Positions 43,876 to 54,934 of a stretch of DNA of 64,000 nt are shown here, one piece after another. The DNA is taken from assembly GCA_022496805.1 (NCBI GenBank), contig CM040085.1:44793811-44857810 (forward strand). The letters run 5' to 3'. The notes under the pieces were generated by a model. It did not search any database. It was given only the letters and a program-made list of their open reading frames with translations, and was not told the DNA's origin. A program made the position numbers and the translations under genes. Every line of letters begins with the position of its first letter. Position 1 is the first letter of the stretch. The DNA comes from Pohlia nutans. Taxonomy: Eukaryota; Streptophyta; Bryopsida; Bryales; Mniaceae.

Positions 43876-45288
43876 ATGGATCCGCCTATTATTCCGATGG
43901 ATTCTCAGCCTGCTAACGCATCTATGAGAGCCTCTTCTTCTCATGAGCTTGTTGTTGACAGAACACCGATCAACATTGCTTCCTACTCTGGCGAACAGTT
44001 CAACATGTGGAGATTCCAACTCCAGTCCATATTCAGATCGCGCGATCTGCTTGACATCGTTGATGGGACTGAAGAACTCAATCCGCTTGCTACCGAACCT
44101 ATCCGGTAATTCTGGAAGCGCAGAGACCAAGTCGCGATGGACATCCTCATCCAATCTCTTGATCGAAAACTCATGGCGCCGCTTCTCGGCTGCAAATCTG
44201 CAGCACAAATGTGGAAGCAGATACTCCTGCACTATGACAAGAGCGTTGCTGACACGGTTCATACATTACAGAAAATGTACTATGACATAAAACCTTCTGA
44301 TACTACAGGAGTTCGAGCCTTTCTTGCTGAAGTGGACAACATCAACAACCAGATCCATGATCTTAATCCCGATCGTGTCTTCGATGAAGAAGCGGTCATG
44401 TCCAAAATCATATCCAGTTTGCCAAGCGTCTACAATGCTTTTAGATCTGCTTGGGATAGCGTTTCAAAACGCAAGCGCACCTTGGACACGCTGAAGAACC
44501 GCCTCATCAAGGAAGAGATTCAACTGAAACAATCCTGTGAATCGCCCGACACTCACGCATTCTATTCTACAACACGATCTCAAACACCTCGCTCCGGAAG
44601 CAGTGGGAGCAGTGGGAATAACGGTGTGACTGGTAAACTAGCATCCACGGAGACCAATCCAAATACACAACGCTCCACCAGTGCTACTACACAGCCTTTA
44701 ACACCAGAGCAACGAGCAACCAAACAAAAGTATTACGATAACCTCAAGAAGACTACGCGCTGTCATGCGTGTGGTGAACAAAGACACTGGAGATGAGAGT
44801 GTCCAAACTTTCCTGATATGAAGAAACGAGCACCTGAAGCCTCTCCAAAACCAGCGACTCTCACATATCATCCACAAAGGGGCTTCACAACTACAAAACC
44901 TGATCAATCCTATGCCAACTCCGATATCACCTTTGTTGCTTGTGTTCTACCTCCGCATTCTACTCCGATTGAAACTCCCTCATCGAGCCAACGAATTGAA
45001 TCTCCCGATTTGGCCTTCATGTCTACTGTATCGATATCCTCAACCTGGTACGCCGACAGCGCGGCTACTCGTCATATGACTGGAAATCGGCACTGGTTTT
45101 CCACTTACACCACTATACCTGATGGTCACTGGCTTGTCCAAGGCATCTCTGCGGAACCGCTCTACGCTCATAGAATCGGGACAATTACCATTGATCGACT
45201 CGTCAACGGCAAATGGCTTCCAGGACATCTCACCGAAGTTATACACATTCCTGGACTCAACAACAACCTGTTCTCTATTACTCATTAG
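43876..45288 (+). pseudogene. gag-pro: copia gag and protease, two nonsense codons
   Basis: One frame from ATG at 43,876. The gag part has the UBN2-type region (QFNMWRFQLQSIF; MWKQILLHYDKS; MSKIISSLPSVYNAF) and one CCHC knuckle, CHACGEQRHWR-stop-EC, at about 44,760-44,805. Gag packages the RNA; the knuckle binds it. The aspartic protease starts near 45,045 with WYADSAATRHMTGN, catalytic Asp in DSA. Stops: TAA at 44,107-44,109 and TGA at 44,794-44,796, the latter falling inside the knuckle where CGA (Arg) would be expected, a CpG-type change. The frame is cut off at 45,284 by an insertion whose first bases create a TAG at 45,286-45,288. Confidence 0.9.
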
Positions 45289-45833
45289 AGAAAAAATGAA
45301 CCCTCACATGGGCCCTCCGAACTCTCCTTATGGGACCCCTCGATTGTATTTAAATTGTACTTTTGTAGCGACCATTCCCCTATTTACGCTCACCCTGTGA
45401 TGTCAAGGGTGACAGAGGGGGTCGAATGTAATTGGAGCACGTAGTGTGTGTACTAAAGTAGGCTAGGGCCTGAGATACAAGAGGGAGCCCTTCATGATGT
45501 GGTACCTTGAGATTCTATCTTTTTTTAATTCAAGCACTATGGTGACATGTGTGAGTATTGTAGTTGAAAACACATGGCTGAGACGCAATCATTCCTCCCA
45601 CATGTGATTAAGTAATAAATATATGGATTACAAAGCTCCACTACGCACTTGTCCCTGGTACTAGTAGAGTAAAAAATTCAATTAAAAGTAATGAACCCTA
45701 CATGTACTGCATGTACCCTTCACCCAAGATACAGACATGTTTTTGTGTCCTTGCCCTACCCCATCCAGCTCCAAAAAAATAGGTGCCAATGTCCAAGCTT
45801 AGAGGCCCATTCGAGGGTTCATTTTTTCTCTAA
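45285..45833. mobile_element. TTAGAG-ended miniature element (family H), copy 2
   Basis: 549 bp. TTAGAGAAAAAATGAACCCT at the left and AGGGTTCATTTTTTCTCTAA at the right form a perfect 20-bp inverted repeat, continuing with GGGCC. Both ends read TTAGAG/CTCTAA, compatible with a TA duplication. The copy at 51,938-52,524 is a relative. Confidence 0.75.
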
Positions 45834-46180
45834 AGTTTGTTCATGAGTAATGTGTGTCATGTGCATAGGATGGGGCTGTGTCCAGGCTAGAGTTTCCAGC
45901 AATGGTGTTCTAGTTGTATATGTACTCTGGTACTAAGCATTAGTACAGAGCATGTAAGTGGCTACTTACGTAATACATTGTGATTGCTTGTAAACGTGTG
46001 AGAGAGTCAGTTGAAATCTATGCATGGTGATGCTTGCATTTACTGTAGTATGCTATTACGATAAAATTATTGAGTATTTTCAATATACAGTTTGTCTGAC
46101 CTCCCTACTTGTGCACATGATTCGAGAATATGTGCGCAAGCACATGATGCATGTCGTTATGTTGTTGGCGTCTTGATGCT
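45834..46180. other. spacer inside the 9.65 kb insertion
   Basis: No gene or repeat recognised. Confidence 0.4.
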
Positions 46181-46658
46181 TTAACCCTTTCACGCACCTG
46201 CGTCCATATAATGAATGACGAACTTACAGATTGTAACCTTCCTCTCAACTACATCATGTATAGTTTTTCAACCATCCAAATTTCTCTTGGTTCTTATGCT
46301 AGTTGACTATTAGTTGCACAATATCAAAAGTGAGACCTTAAACATGATTTTTCAAAATAAGTAGAATCAAATAATGGAAATCATACCATCTCGTAGTGAA
46401 TGTTATTCCAAATTCATTACAAAAATAATTATTTTAATTTTTGTTAATTTGGGATTTTTAATTGAATTTCAAAAGAAAAGCTTGAAAATTTAATAACAAT
46501 TTATCAATAAAAAATATGATAAATCCAACTATAAAGATGCGATCTTCACATTGACATTTACAACTTAGCTTTGTACATCAACTTCATTTTTGTTATTTAT
46601 CAAACATTAAATAACGCATCTTTGAAATCAATGTTGAATCGGGACGTTAAAGGGTTAA
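46181..46658 (+). mobile_element. TTAA element family A, copy inside copia insertion
   Basis: 478 bp, TTAACCCTTTCACGCACC to GGGACGTTAAAGGGTTAA, with a ~65 base deletion relative to the 546 bp copies (after ACTATTAGTTGCACAATAT). It keeps the GACGTTAAAGGGTTAA end that is the insertion site of D in the copy at 1119. Confidence 0.8.
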
Positions 46659-46745
46659 ACTTACTGGAAATATATTGGAAATACAATATTTTGCTACCGT
46701 ATCGAGGAAATAATGTGGAAAACAAATTGTAAAATATTTTTCACC

Positions 46746-46964
46746 TTAGATTGATGAGCTGCGCATTTCTCTCAAAAAGAACAAAATGGCCTGTCCTTTA
46801 CGGAGTGTGGTCGACCCGTGCGCCACCTCCGGTTTAAGCGCAGTACGAATTGTGGGTTCCACAGGAATCAATCCCCAGATCTTGCGGCCTAGGATACCGA
46901 CGGCTGCTAGCAGCCAACCGGACGTCAATTCCGGTGAGTGTCTATGACAACGCGTTCTGATCAT
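46746..46964 (-). other. balanced-composition open frame, possible captured exon
   Basis: A 72-codon frame includes GWLLAAVGILGRKIWGLIPV and LKPEVAHGSTTLRKGQAIL. GC content is clearly above the surrounding repeats. It has no recognised domain. Sitting inside a transposon-derived insertion, it could be a host gene piece picked up by an element. It could also be chance. Confidence 0.25.
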
Positions 46965-47668
46965 ACATGAAATAATTGGAATTATATAGAGAAACTGACC
47001 TAGAATTTGTTTCAGGCATCCAGTACGAATTGAAGAGAATCGACTCTTGATGATACATAAAAAGAGGTATTACAAAACTGAGAGCACAAGGCCCTTATTC
47101 AGCAGGTTCAAGGTAGTCCCACTACTACAGCATTAATCACACTTATTGACTCAAAGTGGGCCGCTGTAAACTACACAAATTGTGATCAACCAATCACTAA
47201 ATTCACCTCGTGGTACTAGGATTCTCTGAATCTATGACAATGGGTCAAAGATACGGAGATCCTTCACTTGATCTGTATCCTGAACATTGTACGTTACCTG
47301 CAAGATCTAGAATACCCAGGAAAATAACGAAGCTACTATCGATTCATCCCTCTGTCTTGTGCCACCGTTCCAACTTGGGATACAGGCTCAAGGATGTCAT
47401 CGTTGTGCAGTGGAAGGGGGTGCAAAGGTTGCCGAGACCGTGTTTTTTGCATGCTGTTCATTTCGTTTACATGATCACCCGCTCCTTGAATGTATTATTT
47501 TATTTAATTAATTTAGCTATATATATTTCCTCATTCATGCAATTGACAAGAGCCTGATTTAGAAGCTTTTAAATTTTGAAGAGCTGTGATCAGCCTGTGT
47601 CACTTTGTACATATTAACTCTATACATGTTGAGGACTGCTTACGATCTCCTCGTGAAAAGCTGAATCA
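46965..47668. other. spacer inside insertion, no gene recognised
   Basis: A 115-codon + strand frame at 47,210 has no domain features; composition is balanced up to about 47,450, then AT-rich. Confidence 0.35.
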
Positions 47669-47903
47669 CAGGGCACCTTTGGCACGTTCCAAGATGGGAA
47701 AGCCAAGGGTTTCCTAGGACAGGAAACAAAGAGTCACAGGTCATGTGGGAATGTCCCAAGTGGGAAAAATTAAGCGTTTTCCCACATGACCATGAGGTCG
47801 AAGCTGCTTCAAGGTCGAATTTCCCACATACCACTGTTCATGCACAAGGGAAACACCAAATTTTCCCATCTATCCCAAGCGGGAACTTGCCAAAGGCGCC
47901 CTG
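47669..47903. mobile_element. hAT-like miniature element
   Basis: 235 bp, beginning CAGGGCACCTTTGGCACGTT and ending AACTTGCCAAAGGCGCCCTG. The CAGGG...CCCTG inverted ends are of hAT type. TGAATCA on the left and TGAATCC on the right are a likely target duplication. Interior inverted blocks (GGGAATGTCCCAAGTGGGA) add to the hairpin. No coding capacity. Confidence 0.7.
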
Positions 47904-49227
47904 TGAATCCCAGTCGAGTGCAGAGGTGGATTTAGTGGACTCATTTGTGTCGACCACCCGCGCTAGCTGTGACCTTGATCTCTTTCCCATAAATTCGTGA
48001 CTGATTGCAGTGCATAAGCGTGTTGTTTTATTATATTTCCTGCTATTAAATTACGCTACTTCACTGTCTTTCTTCTTGACTGTACAGTACGTACATTGGT
48101 CGTTCATACGTAAACACTGAATTTGCTTTCGATTTCTGGAATAAGAACTGTAATAGATTTCAGGGAACGCCTGTCAGATTAGTTCTTTGGCAATGTCTTG
48201 CATGGTAAAAGTCCGTACAAATATTTCACAGCAAGTCAATGTTTAGAAAAATGCTTACTTAGCCGAGAATGTATACTTAACGTCGTAGTGCCCAGAAATA
48301 ATTAATATACTTCTCTTAGTGAATTCTCCCTCTCTCTAAAAACAATTGTCCTAGTTCTTGTCCTAGTTCTTGTCCTATTTTTTTTACTTTCAAGGTTTCA
48401 ATGTGATCCCTATCCACTTCAAATGGGGTGGACAATGAGAGTGACATAAAAACTATTGACATGCTACTATTAAAGATAAACCATTTTTTGAGTACTCTTT
48501 AGACCGCATTCTTTGACAAAATAAAGGGCAATGACACAATATGGGTATCCCAAAAAGGACTCTCAAAACTTTAGAAAAACGTCCTTTTGAAAATGAAAAA
48601 AAACATTGGAAAATTATAAAAATTGCATGGTGTTATAGAAGACATGTTGGTACACTACAATCATATGCTCTATAGGTCAAATTCAAAAACTGAATTTTTC
48701 CTATTTTAACATATTCAGCACTTGGTCACATTATAATAGTGAAAGGACTACGTATTAAAGGTTTTCTATTAAAACAAATAGTCGTGCACTTTATTAATTT
48801 ATATTTAAGCGTATCATATGGTTTTAGGACAAAGATATTATGAAATCATAATCCTTTTAAAATGTGTAAAAATATCTGATTTTTGAAAGTTCTCATAAAT
48901 AAGTTAGGAAATATTAATAGTAATACATCAAATTAAGTGTTAAAATTAAACATAGATATGACTCAAACATTGTTTTAGCTAAATTTCATGTTTATAAACA
49001 ACTTTGCTATAAATTGGTATTCCGGATTGTTCCTCTTGCTTGAAATCTGAATTGGGACAGTTCCAAATTTGAAAACAAAGGAATGAAAAAAATATCAAAA
49101 TTGTTCAATTTTTCTTACTCAATAGTATTTTGAATGGAATAATACAACTTTCTCATGAATTTTTCATCAAATTAATATAAATTGAAAATGTATAATTTGT
49201 AGCACACGTTAAATGAGTCAAAATACA
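47904..49227. other. 1.3 kb AT-rich, nothing recognised
   Basis: Only a tandem GTCCTAGTTCTT triplication at about 48,348-48,378. No open frame of note. Confidence 0.5.
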
Positions 49228-49382
49228 TTAGAGGATATTTGAACTCTCAAGAGGGCCTCCAAAGGAGGGGGTCGGAGGGCCTCTTTTGCACTAATATTTG
49301 TACTTCCAGAATATAGTACCAAGAGTAATAGGCTACATTCTGGAAAATGTGATGATGGGGAAGAGGATTTTGATTGGCCTGG

Positions 49383-49615
49383 TTAGCCCCTAAATGTCCT
49401 ACGGGGATAGTATATACGATGTCATATGATTGGGATTTGCTACCAACAAGAAAATCTAAATTGGAATCTCAATAACTCACTAGAATCACATTGATCGAAA
49501 TTCCAACTTCTTTTTTGAACTAAAAACCATTAAAAGTGTGGATCCATTCCAAATACAACCAAAATACACCGTATTCTACTGGCCGCAAAGGCACATTCAG
49601 ACGTTTAGGGGTTAG
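49383..49615. mobile_element. CCCCTAAA element family J with TTAG duplication
   Basis: 233 bp. The left side reads TTAGCCCCTAAATGTCC and the right side AGACGTTTAGGGGTTAG. The terminus CCCCTAAAtGTC is inverted, while the flanking TTAG is a direct repeat. This separates target duplication from terminus: the four bases are TTAR, and the element begins at CCCC. Confidence 0.75.
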
Positions 49616-50660
49616 AAGGCACTCATGTCGCTCGAGAAGAGACTAGTACAGATTAATATTTGTTTATTGGGGAATGTGATGTACACACCTAATAATGAGA
49701 GAGCATGGTGGGTTCTCATTATTAGAAAGCCAGCTGCCCGAACATGGCGGTGAATAACATTTTCTAGTGGCTATGGACTGTCACTTTGGATTAGTTAAAT
49801 ATTGGCTCGATCCAATTTTGCATTGATCGCAGACGCAAAAATTAAACTTTGATGCTCCATATGCGTTAAACTAAATTGCCCTCTACTCGCCCGTATTCAC
49901 TAAATTCAGTGAATGTCGTTGTCTGGACTGTGGGTTTGGATCCTATTGTTGAGGCTGTGCTTCATGGTCATTGGCCTACAACAGTTTTGGTCTTTCGTGA
50001 CCGAAATTCAATTGCAAGTTCCAATGATTAATTCTCATGATTTCATTGGAATTTGGTGTTGGTGTGTCTACTTGTCTGAATGAATCTCCATTTGTTTTGG
50101 TTCTTCTGTTCCAAAACATAGTGACACAGGGTTTTGAGTAGATTGACTTTTCAGTTTATTTTTTATTTTTTATTTTTTATTTTTTATTTTTTTATTTTAA
50201 ATTTATAATTTTTTTATAATTTAAAGTGAAAGCTTTACAGTGATTTTTGGACATCAAACATAAGAGCATGGCCACCCATGCCCTCCCAGAGTCTCTCACT
50301 CAAAAAGTAGATGAAAAGTGCAAAGGGCCTTTTAGAAATACCTCTTGACTCTCAATCTTACTGTGTTAGAAAATGGGCCTTCAAATCACTATTTAGTTGA
50401 TTATATCCTCATATTCTATTTGTGATTGGTCCATTGACAATTCGATGTGCATTTTTGATGTGTGAGGGCCGTGCAAGGGTAGTGTAGGTGCAAGGGCCTT
50501 ACACATCACTAGGTGCAAGGGTGCGGGAGTGTAGGTGCAAGGGCACTTCAAATGTAAATGAATAATTTCAGTGAGTTGGTCTTAGCGTGCATGAGTGGGA
50601 ATGCTCTAATGATATGCACAATGGGCCAGGAGTTGCTAATTATCGAGGCTTCCCCTAGAC
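49616..50660. other. spacer inside element I, nothing recognised
   Basis: Contains a (TTTTTATT)n-like run at about 50,157-50,200 and a local duplication of GTGCAAGGGC near 50,470-50,540. No gene. Confidence 0.45.
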
Positions 50661-50781
50661 CACTAGTAGAAAAGGTGGCATTGTCGAGAGAGTTGCCCAG
50701 GCATGTGGTGCCCAATTCCACTCATGGAGAGTGATTTTGGCTAGGCATCTCCATGAGGAACGCTACTTTTTTCTATTAGTG
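50661..50781. mobile_element. CACTA-type miniature element, GAC duplication
   Basis: 121 bp, starting CACTAGTAGAAAAGGTGGCA and ending GCTACTTTTTTCTATTAGTG. It is flanked by GAC on each side, the 3-bp duplication of CACTA elements. The interior (GCCCAGGCATGTGGTGCCCA) matches the element at 63,489-63,607. Confidence 0.8.
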
Positions 50782-51923
50782 GACATCCCCATTGGCATTC
50801 ATTTCTTTGGAAACTCGTGAATTAAGAAAATATTAAAATAGTGATATAGGTATCTTGCAAGTAAGTACAAGTGATTGTAGGGGCAAGGAAGCTTGGAAAG
50901 GTTTATTCATGAATTTTTAATTGTAGGTTCATCTTGTCATCCAAATTGGGAAAAACCAAAAATGGTCTCAAGAACACTTTTTGATGACCTACTTTATAGC
51001 AATGAAAAAAATTGTTAATTTTACCAAATCACTTTTTTTTTTTTTGATAAATTAGCTAGGTTAAAAAATTGTTAGGTTTAATTTATTTTTTAAATTTAAC
51101 CCCTTAAATTCCATAAAACTGAATCATTAAAATCATTCTTAGTGCTGAAATTACAATTTTCTTGGTCAAAAGTCATAAATTACAATTAAAAATTCATATA
51201 TTTAAGTTCTCATTTGGTAAAGCCCTCCATAGTTATGTTGGGTACTTCAATCCAAAGTTTCAAATTAAAATATTGAAAAAAGGTTCCTAAAAGTAAAGCT
51301 TGACATTAGATGTCTAAAACAAAATTTGGAAGCAAATATGATGAATTGAATCATGTTCAATATGGGTATAAATTATATATTCTATAAGTTTATTTTGCAT
51401 TCAAAGACTCCAAAGAAAAAAATTCTTGAAAAAATAAATATTTAATGCAATGTCAATATGTTTTATATCTACTTTTAAATTTGGTCAGAACTACTTTTCC
51501 AATTTTAACTGCTTTAACCTTACACACATTGGTTAGACTTTGTTAAACATTGTATGCTTTATTTTATTCACAAAAAAAAATCACAAAAAACAAAAATTTA
51601 ATAGATTTTTGGACCTTCCATTGTTGCTTCTTCACAGGGATCACAAGTGGTTCAGTTTACCATGCTTACATCTTAATAAAATATATTACTTAGAAAATTC
51701 TATATAAGTCTAAAAATATCTCGCTCTCTTCAAAAACACTAGGCTCAAAAAGGTTAAAATTGCTATGACCAATGGCACCCATTCCATGAAGATCCTTGAA
51801 GTCTGGTCACTGAAACTCTCAAGGGCTGTGTGCATCAAAATTAAAAAAATTATAAAACAAATCATTCAAGTAGAGTCTGAATCAACCCATTTCGCATACC
51901 CCCAACTCTAAATTCCCTTGACG
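50782..51923. other. AT-rich spacer inside element I
   Basis: No gene. A lone TTAACCCCTTAAATTCC occurs at about 51,098 without a recognisable partner. Confidence 0.45.
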
Positions 51924-53062
51924 TTAACCCCTAAACTTTAGAGAAAATGTGAGCCCTCAAATGGGCCCCAAGAGTTGACATGCGACCCTAAATTAGCCAG
52001 GCTAGTGTAGGTAGGCAAAGGACAACTTTTCTGTCCTGCAACAATGGTCACTTTGTGTGAATTTCTGTCAGTGGCATGAGTATGTGACCTCATCAAAAAA
52101 CTGCTTGGTGTATGCGTCACTACTATTGCAATGTTGCCACAATGGTTTGACAGTATAATACTGCGACAATACTGTTGTTAGTACTGTTGCAGTTATGTTT
52201 CATTTATACATTTGCAGTACTGTTGCAAGCCTGTTGCAATCCTAATGCGACAGCATTGCATCAATCCGCAGTACTGCAACAAAATAGGAGTAGGTATAAT
52301 AATTAGCAACACTGTTTCAAGATGTTTGTGTCAGTATAGTTTCAATACTGACGCAGTATTAAGGTAACTGTACTTGAAAGCGACCATTACCTTGATGTCA
52401 TTCATACTGCACAGAAATAGGGGATTTGTACCTGCTCGGGTTTCAAAAAGACAATTTAAATCAATTCCAGAGTCCTCCTCCAAGACTTTCTAGAAGCCCA
52501 TTTGAGGGTTCACATTTTCTGTAATGTGACATAGGGGGTAAGGGCAAAACCTAAATGTGTTATAATATGTTGCTTCTACAACTTCGATGAAGTTTGGTCC
52601 AAAAGAGAAAATGAGTACCACGATGTTTAGTAATTATCCGTACGGTCAAACTTTCAAAAAATGTTTTAGATACTCATTAAACGAATTTAGAAGCATTTAT
52701 CGTTGAATATTCACCAAAATTACAAATTTTATTTTTAGAATTTGAAATTTGGTATGATTGGTTGAAACTAGACATTTTATTCTAAGGTTCAAAGAAGCAA
52801 AATTTTAGAAAGAGGGAACATCATTACTTTCCCGAAATAGTAAGTTTTGTAACACTAGGACAATGTTGAGGTGTTTGTCTTTGAAAATTTCTCCCGGGTG
52901 GAGTTTAACTCGGATTGACATGATTCAAATTGGGTTGGAAAGTAGACTTGATTTCCTATTTGAAAATATTTTTTATTTTTAAAAAAAGTTTTTTTTCATC
53001 TCGGGCAGCCCGTAAAAAAGGGCAGCGACCATAAAATGGTTGTTCGGTCACTTAGGGGTTAA
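51924..53062 (-). mobile_element. TTAA element family G, copy 3, split near its end
   Basis: The outermost 13 bases, TTAACCCCTAAAC, lie at 51,924-51,936. The body resumes at about 52,525 with TGTGACATAGGGGGTAAGGG and runs to CGGTCACTTAGGGGTTAA at 53,062. Copies 1 and 2 have the two parts adjacent (CTAAATGACATAGGGGG as complement). Family H copy 1 is inserted between them. Confidence 0.75.
51938..52524. mobile_element. TTAGAG-ended miniature element (family H), copy 1, nested in G
   Basis: About 587 bp. TTAGAGAAAATGTGAGCCCT at the left and AGGGTTCACATTTTCTGTAA at the right. Inside are many imperfect ACTGTTGCA-like words (52,100-52,290), which do not form a regular tandem array. Confidence 0.7.
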
Positions 53063-54934
53063 TGTAAGAGGACAAAATGTGTCTTCTATTTTGTACATGT
53101 TGGAGCCCTTTTTAAAAAATAACTCCTCTTTTTAAGAGTTTTAAATTCCCAAGAGGGTCTTCCTAATCTATTTTGAAACCATAAGCTTAAAATTTGAAAT
53201 ACAAATTGCCAAAAGAAGCCCCTAATGTGCCCAAAATGGAAATTTCAAAAAATGGGGCCCATGGGTGAATAGTTCTTGCATTAACGTGAAGGGGTGATTT
53301 AGAGTTAGGGATTCACATTTCGGACTTTCTTGGCTTAGGAGCCCAAAAAGTATAAACTATAGAGAACTAACTTTGATACTTATTTACATGACAAGATACA
53401 TTGGCACTTAACTGATAAAAGACCAAGAAGTTCTCGAGTTTATTATAACATTTTTGAGGAGGTCCTCTGTAGGCCTCCTCAATTCAGCATGGACATTGTA
53501 ATGAGCACTTTTTGTTCATAAAACTTTTTGTTTCGTGAAAACCTCCTAGGGCAAGATTCCTACCACATAACATACCACATAACATTCAGTAGCCTTTCAA
53601 GAGGCTGCCTTTTAGTTTCATCCACCTTTATATATGGAATGAGCAATGATTTGTAATTGAATGGACTATTGAATCAAATAAACAATTACAAAAACACTGT
53701 TGGATTGTGATTGAGTGAGTGCTTTCACTGATTATTGTTCACCATGGTTGAATGCTCTTGCTTAATGCCACCTGCTTCCATAGCTACTAATGTGATGTGG
53801 AATATTTCACATCGTTTCATTGAGGGATGAAATGATGTGGGATATTCCACATCATTTTGTTAGGAAAAGGCATCAGTGATAGAGGCTACTGAATGTTATG
53901 CAATTTATTTATTTTTGAGCGATTTGCTAGTCTCGACCCCTGCCCATTGCCACGTGTACCTTTCTTACTAGGCAACACATTCCGACGTGTGCTAGCCCTC
54001 TACTCGCTCGTATTTTGGGGACCTATTTACGTTTCTCTGAATTTTTTTAGGCAAACTGACCTTGGAAAGGTTGGTTAATTTGTGGAACATCTCAATGTGT
54101 AAGGTAGGATGTCCTAAAACCACCACCTCTTCCAATTATGACATGTAGACCTTTCTTAAGGCCACCACAGTTGAGACTCAAAACCACCAATTTCACTATT
54201 CAATTAGACAAATGGCATGCCAAGCATTGCAAAGAAGTAGTTGGTGGTTTTGGATATCATTATGATTGAAAGTTAGTACCACATGGTGTGAACATGGGAA
54301 AACCTAAAGGTTTGATTTGGATTAGAGGTTACTTTCCACTTTGGAATTTTGTATAAAATTGACAAATGAGAATTAAATGTTGCAAATTTTTGCAATCCTC
54401 ATCAAAACCTATTTCGAATATGGTCATATTTTTTTAGAATATAGCACTGCCAAAAATAGACCAGATTGCTTAAGTTGGTGGTTTTAGGACAATCAACCTT
54501 AGATATCTATTGTACTAGTGAACCGACAGATGCAAGAAAAGGGCACTTTTTACCCGCCTTGATCTGATCGATGGGTCTAATTGGGCTTATGTATTAAAAT
54601 AGAAGAGCCTAATAATAACCTAATAGCTTGGCCAACACCTAGAATCCAGATTCCAAAATCCCCTTGAATAATATGACTCAGAAATGGCATTTAGTTTGTC
54701 TCTGAAATGAGGGCTTACGCATCTGTACACTGTTGCTGTTAATTGTAGATCTGTTAGGTGTGCCAGTCTCTCACACAAAGGATTAAAAAACTTCAAAAGG
54801 AGTACAAGTGAGGGAGGGTACTTCATACAAGATGGGGACTTCTATCTAGGTACCGCCCCTAAGTGAGCCTATTTCAATTAATTTCAATCTGTGTCAAACT
54901 TTGGGGGCCCTCTTGAGAGTCCAAATATCCTCTA
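53063..54934. other. right part of element I, no gene recognised
   Basis: Holds two 20-base palindromic words, GATGTGGAATATTTCACATC at 53,799-53,818 and GATGTGGGATATTCCACATC near 53,833-53,852, and a TACCACATAACA duplication near 53,570. Open frames are short and unconvincing. Confidence 0.45.

Noticed and set aside
51098..51114. Left end of another TTAA element (TTAACCCCTTAAATTCC)
   Set aside because: No inverted partner with TTAA found downstream before the next element, and no second copy in the window.
52100..52290. Tandem array of ACTGTTGCA words
   Set aside because: Spacing and sequence are irregular; probably drift of an AT/TGCA-rich element interior.
772..53062. CCCTAAA words as interstitial telomere repeats
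   Set aside because: They occur singly, always next to TTAA and always paired with an inverse partner; no tandem CCCTAAA array exists in the window.
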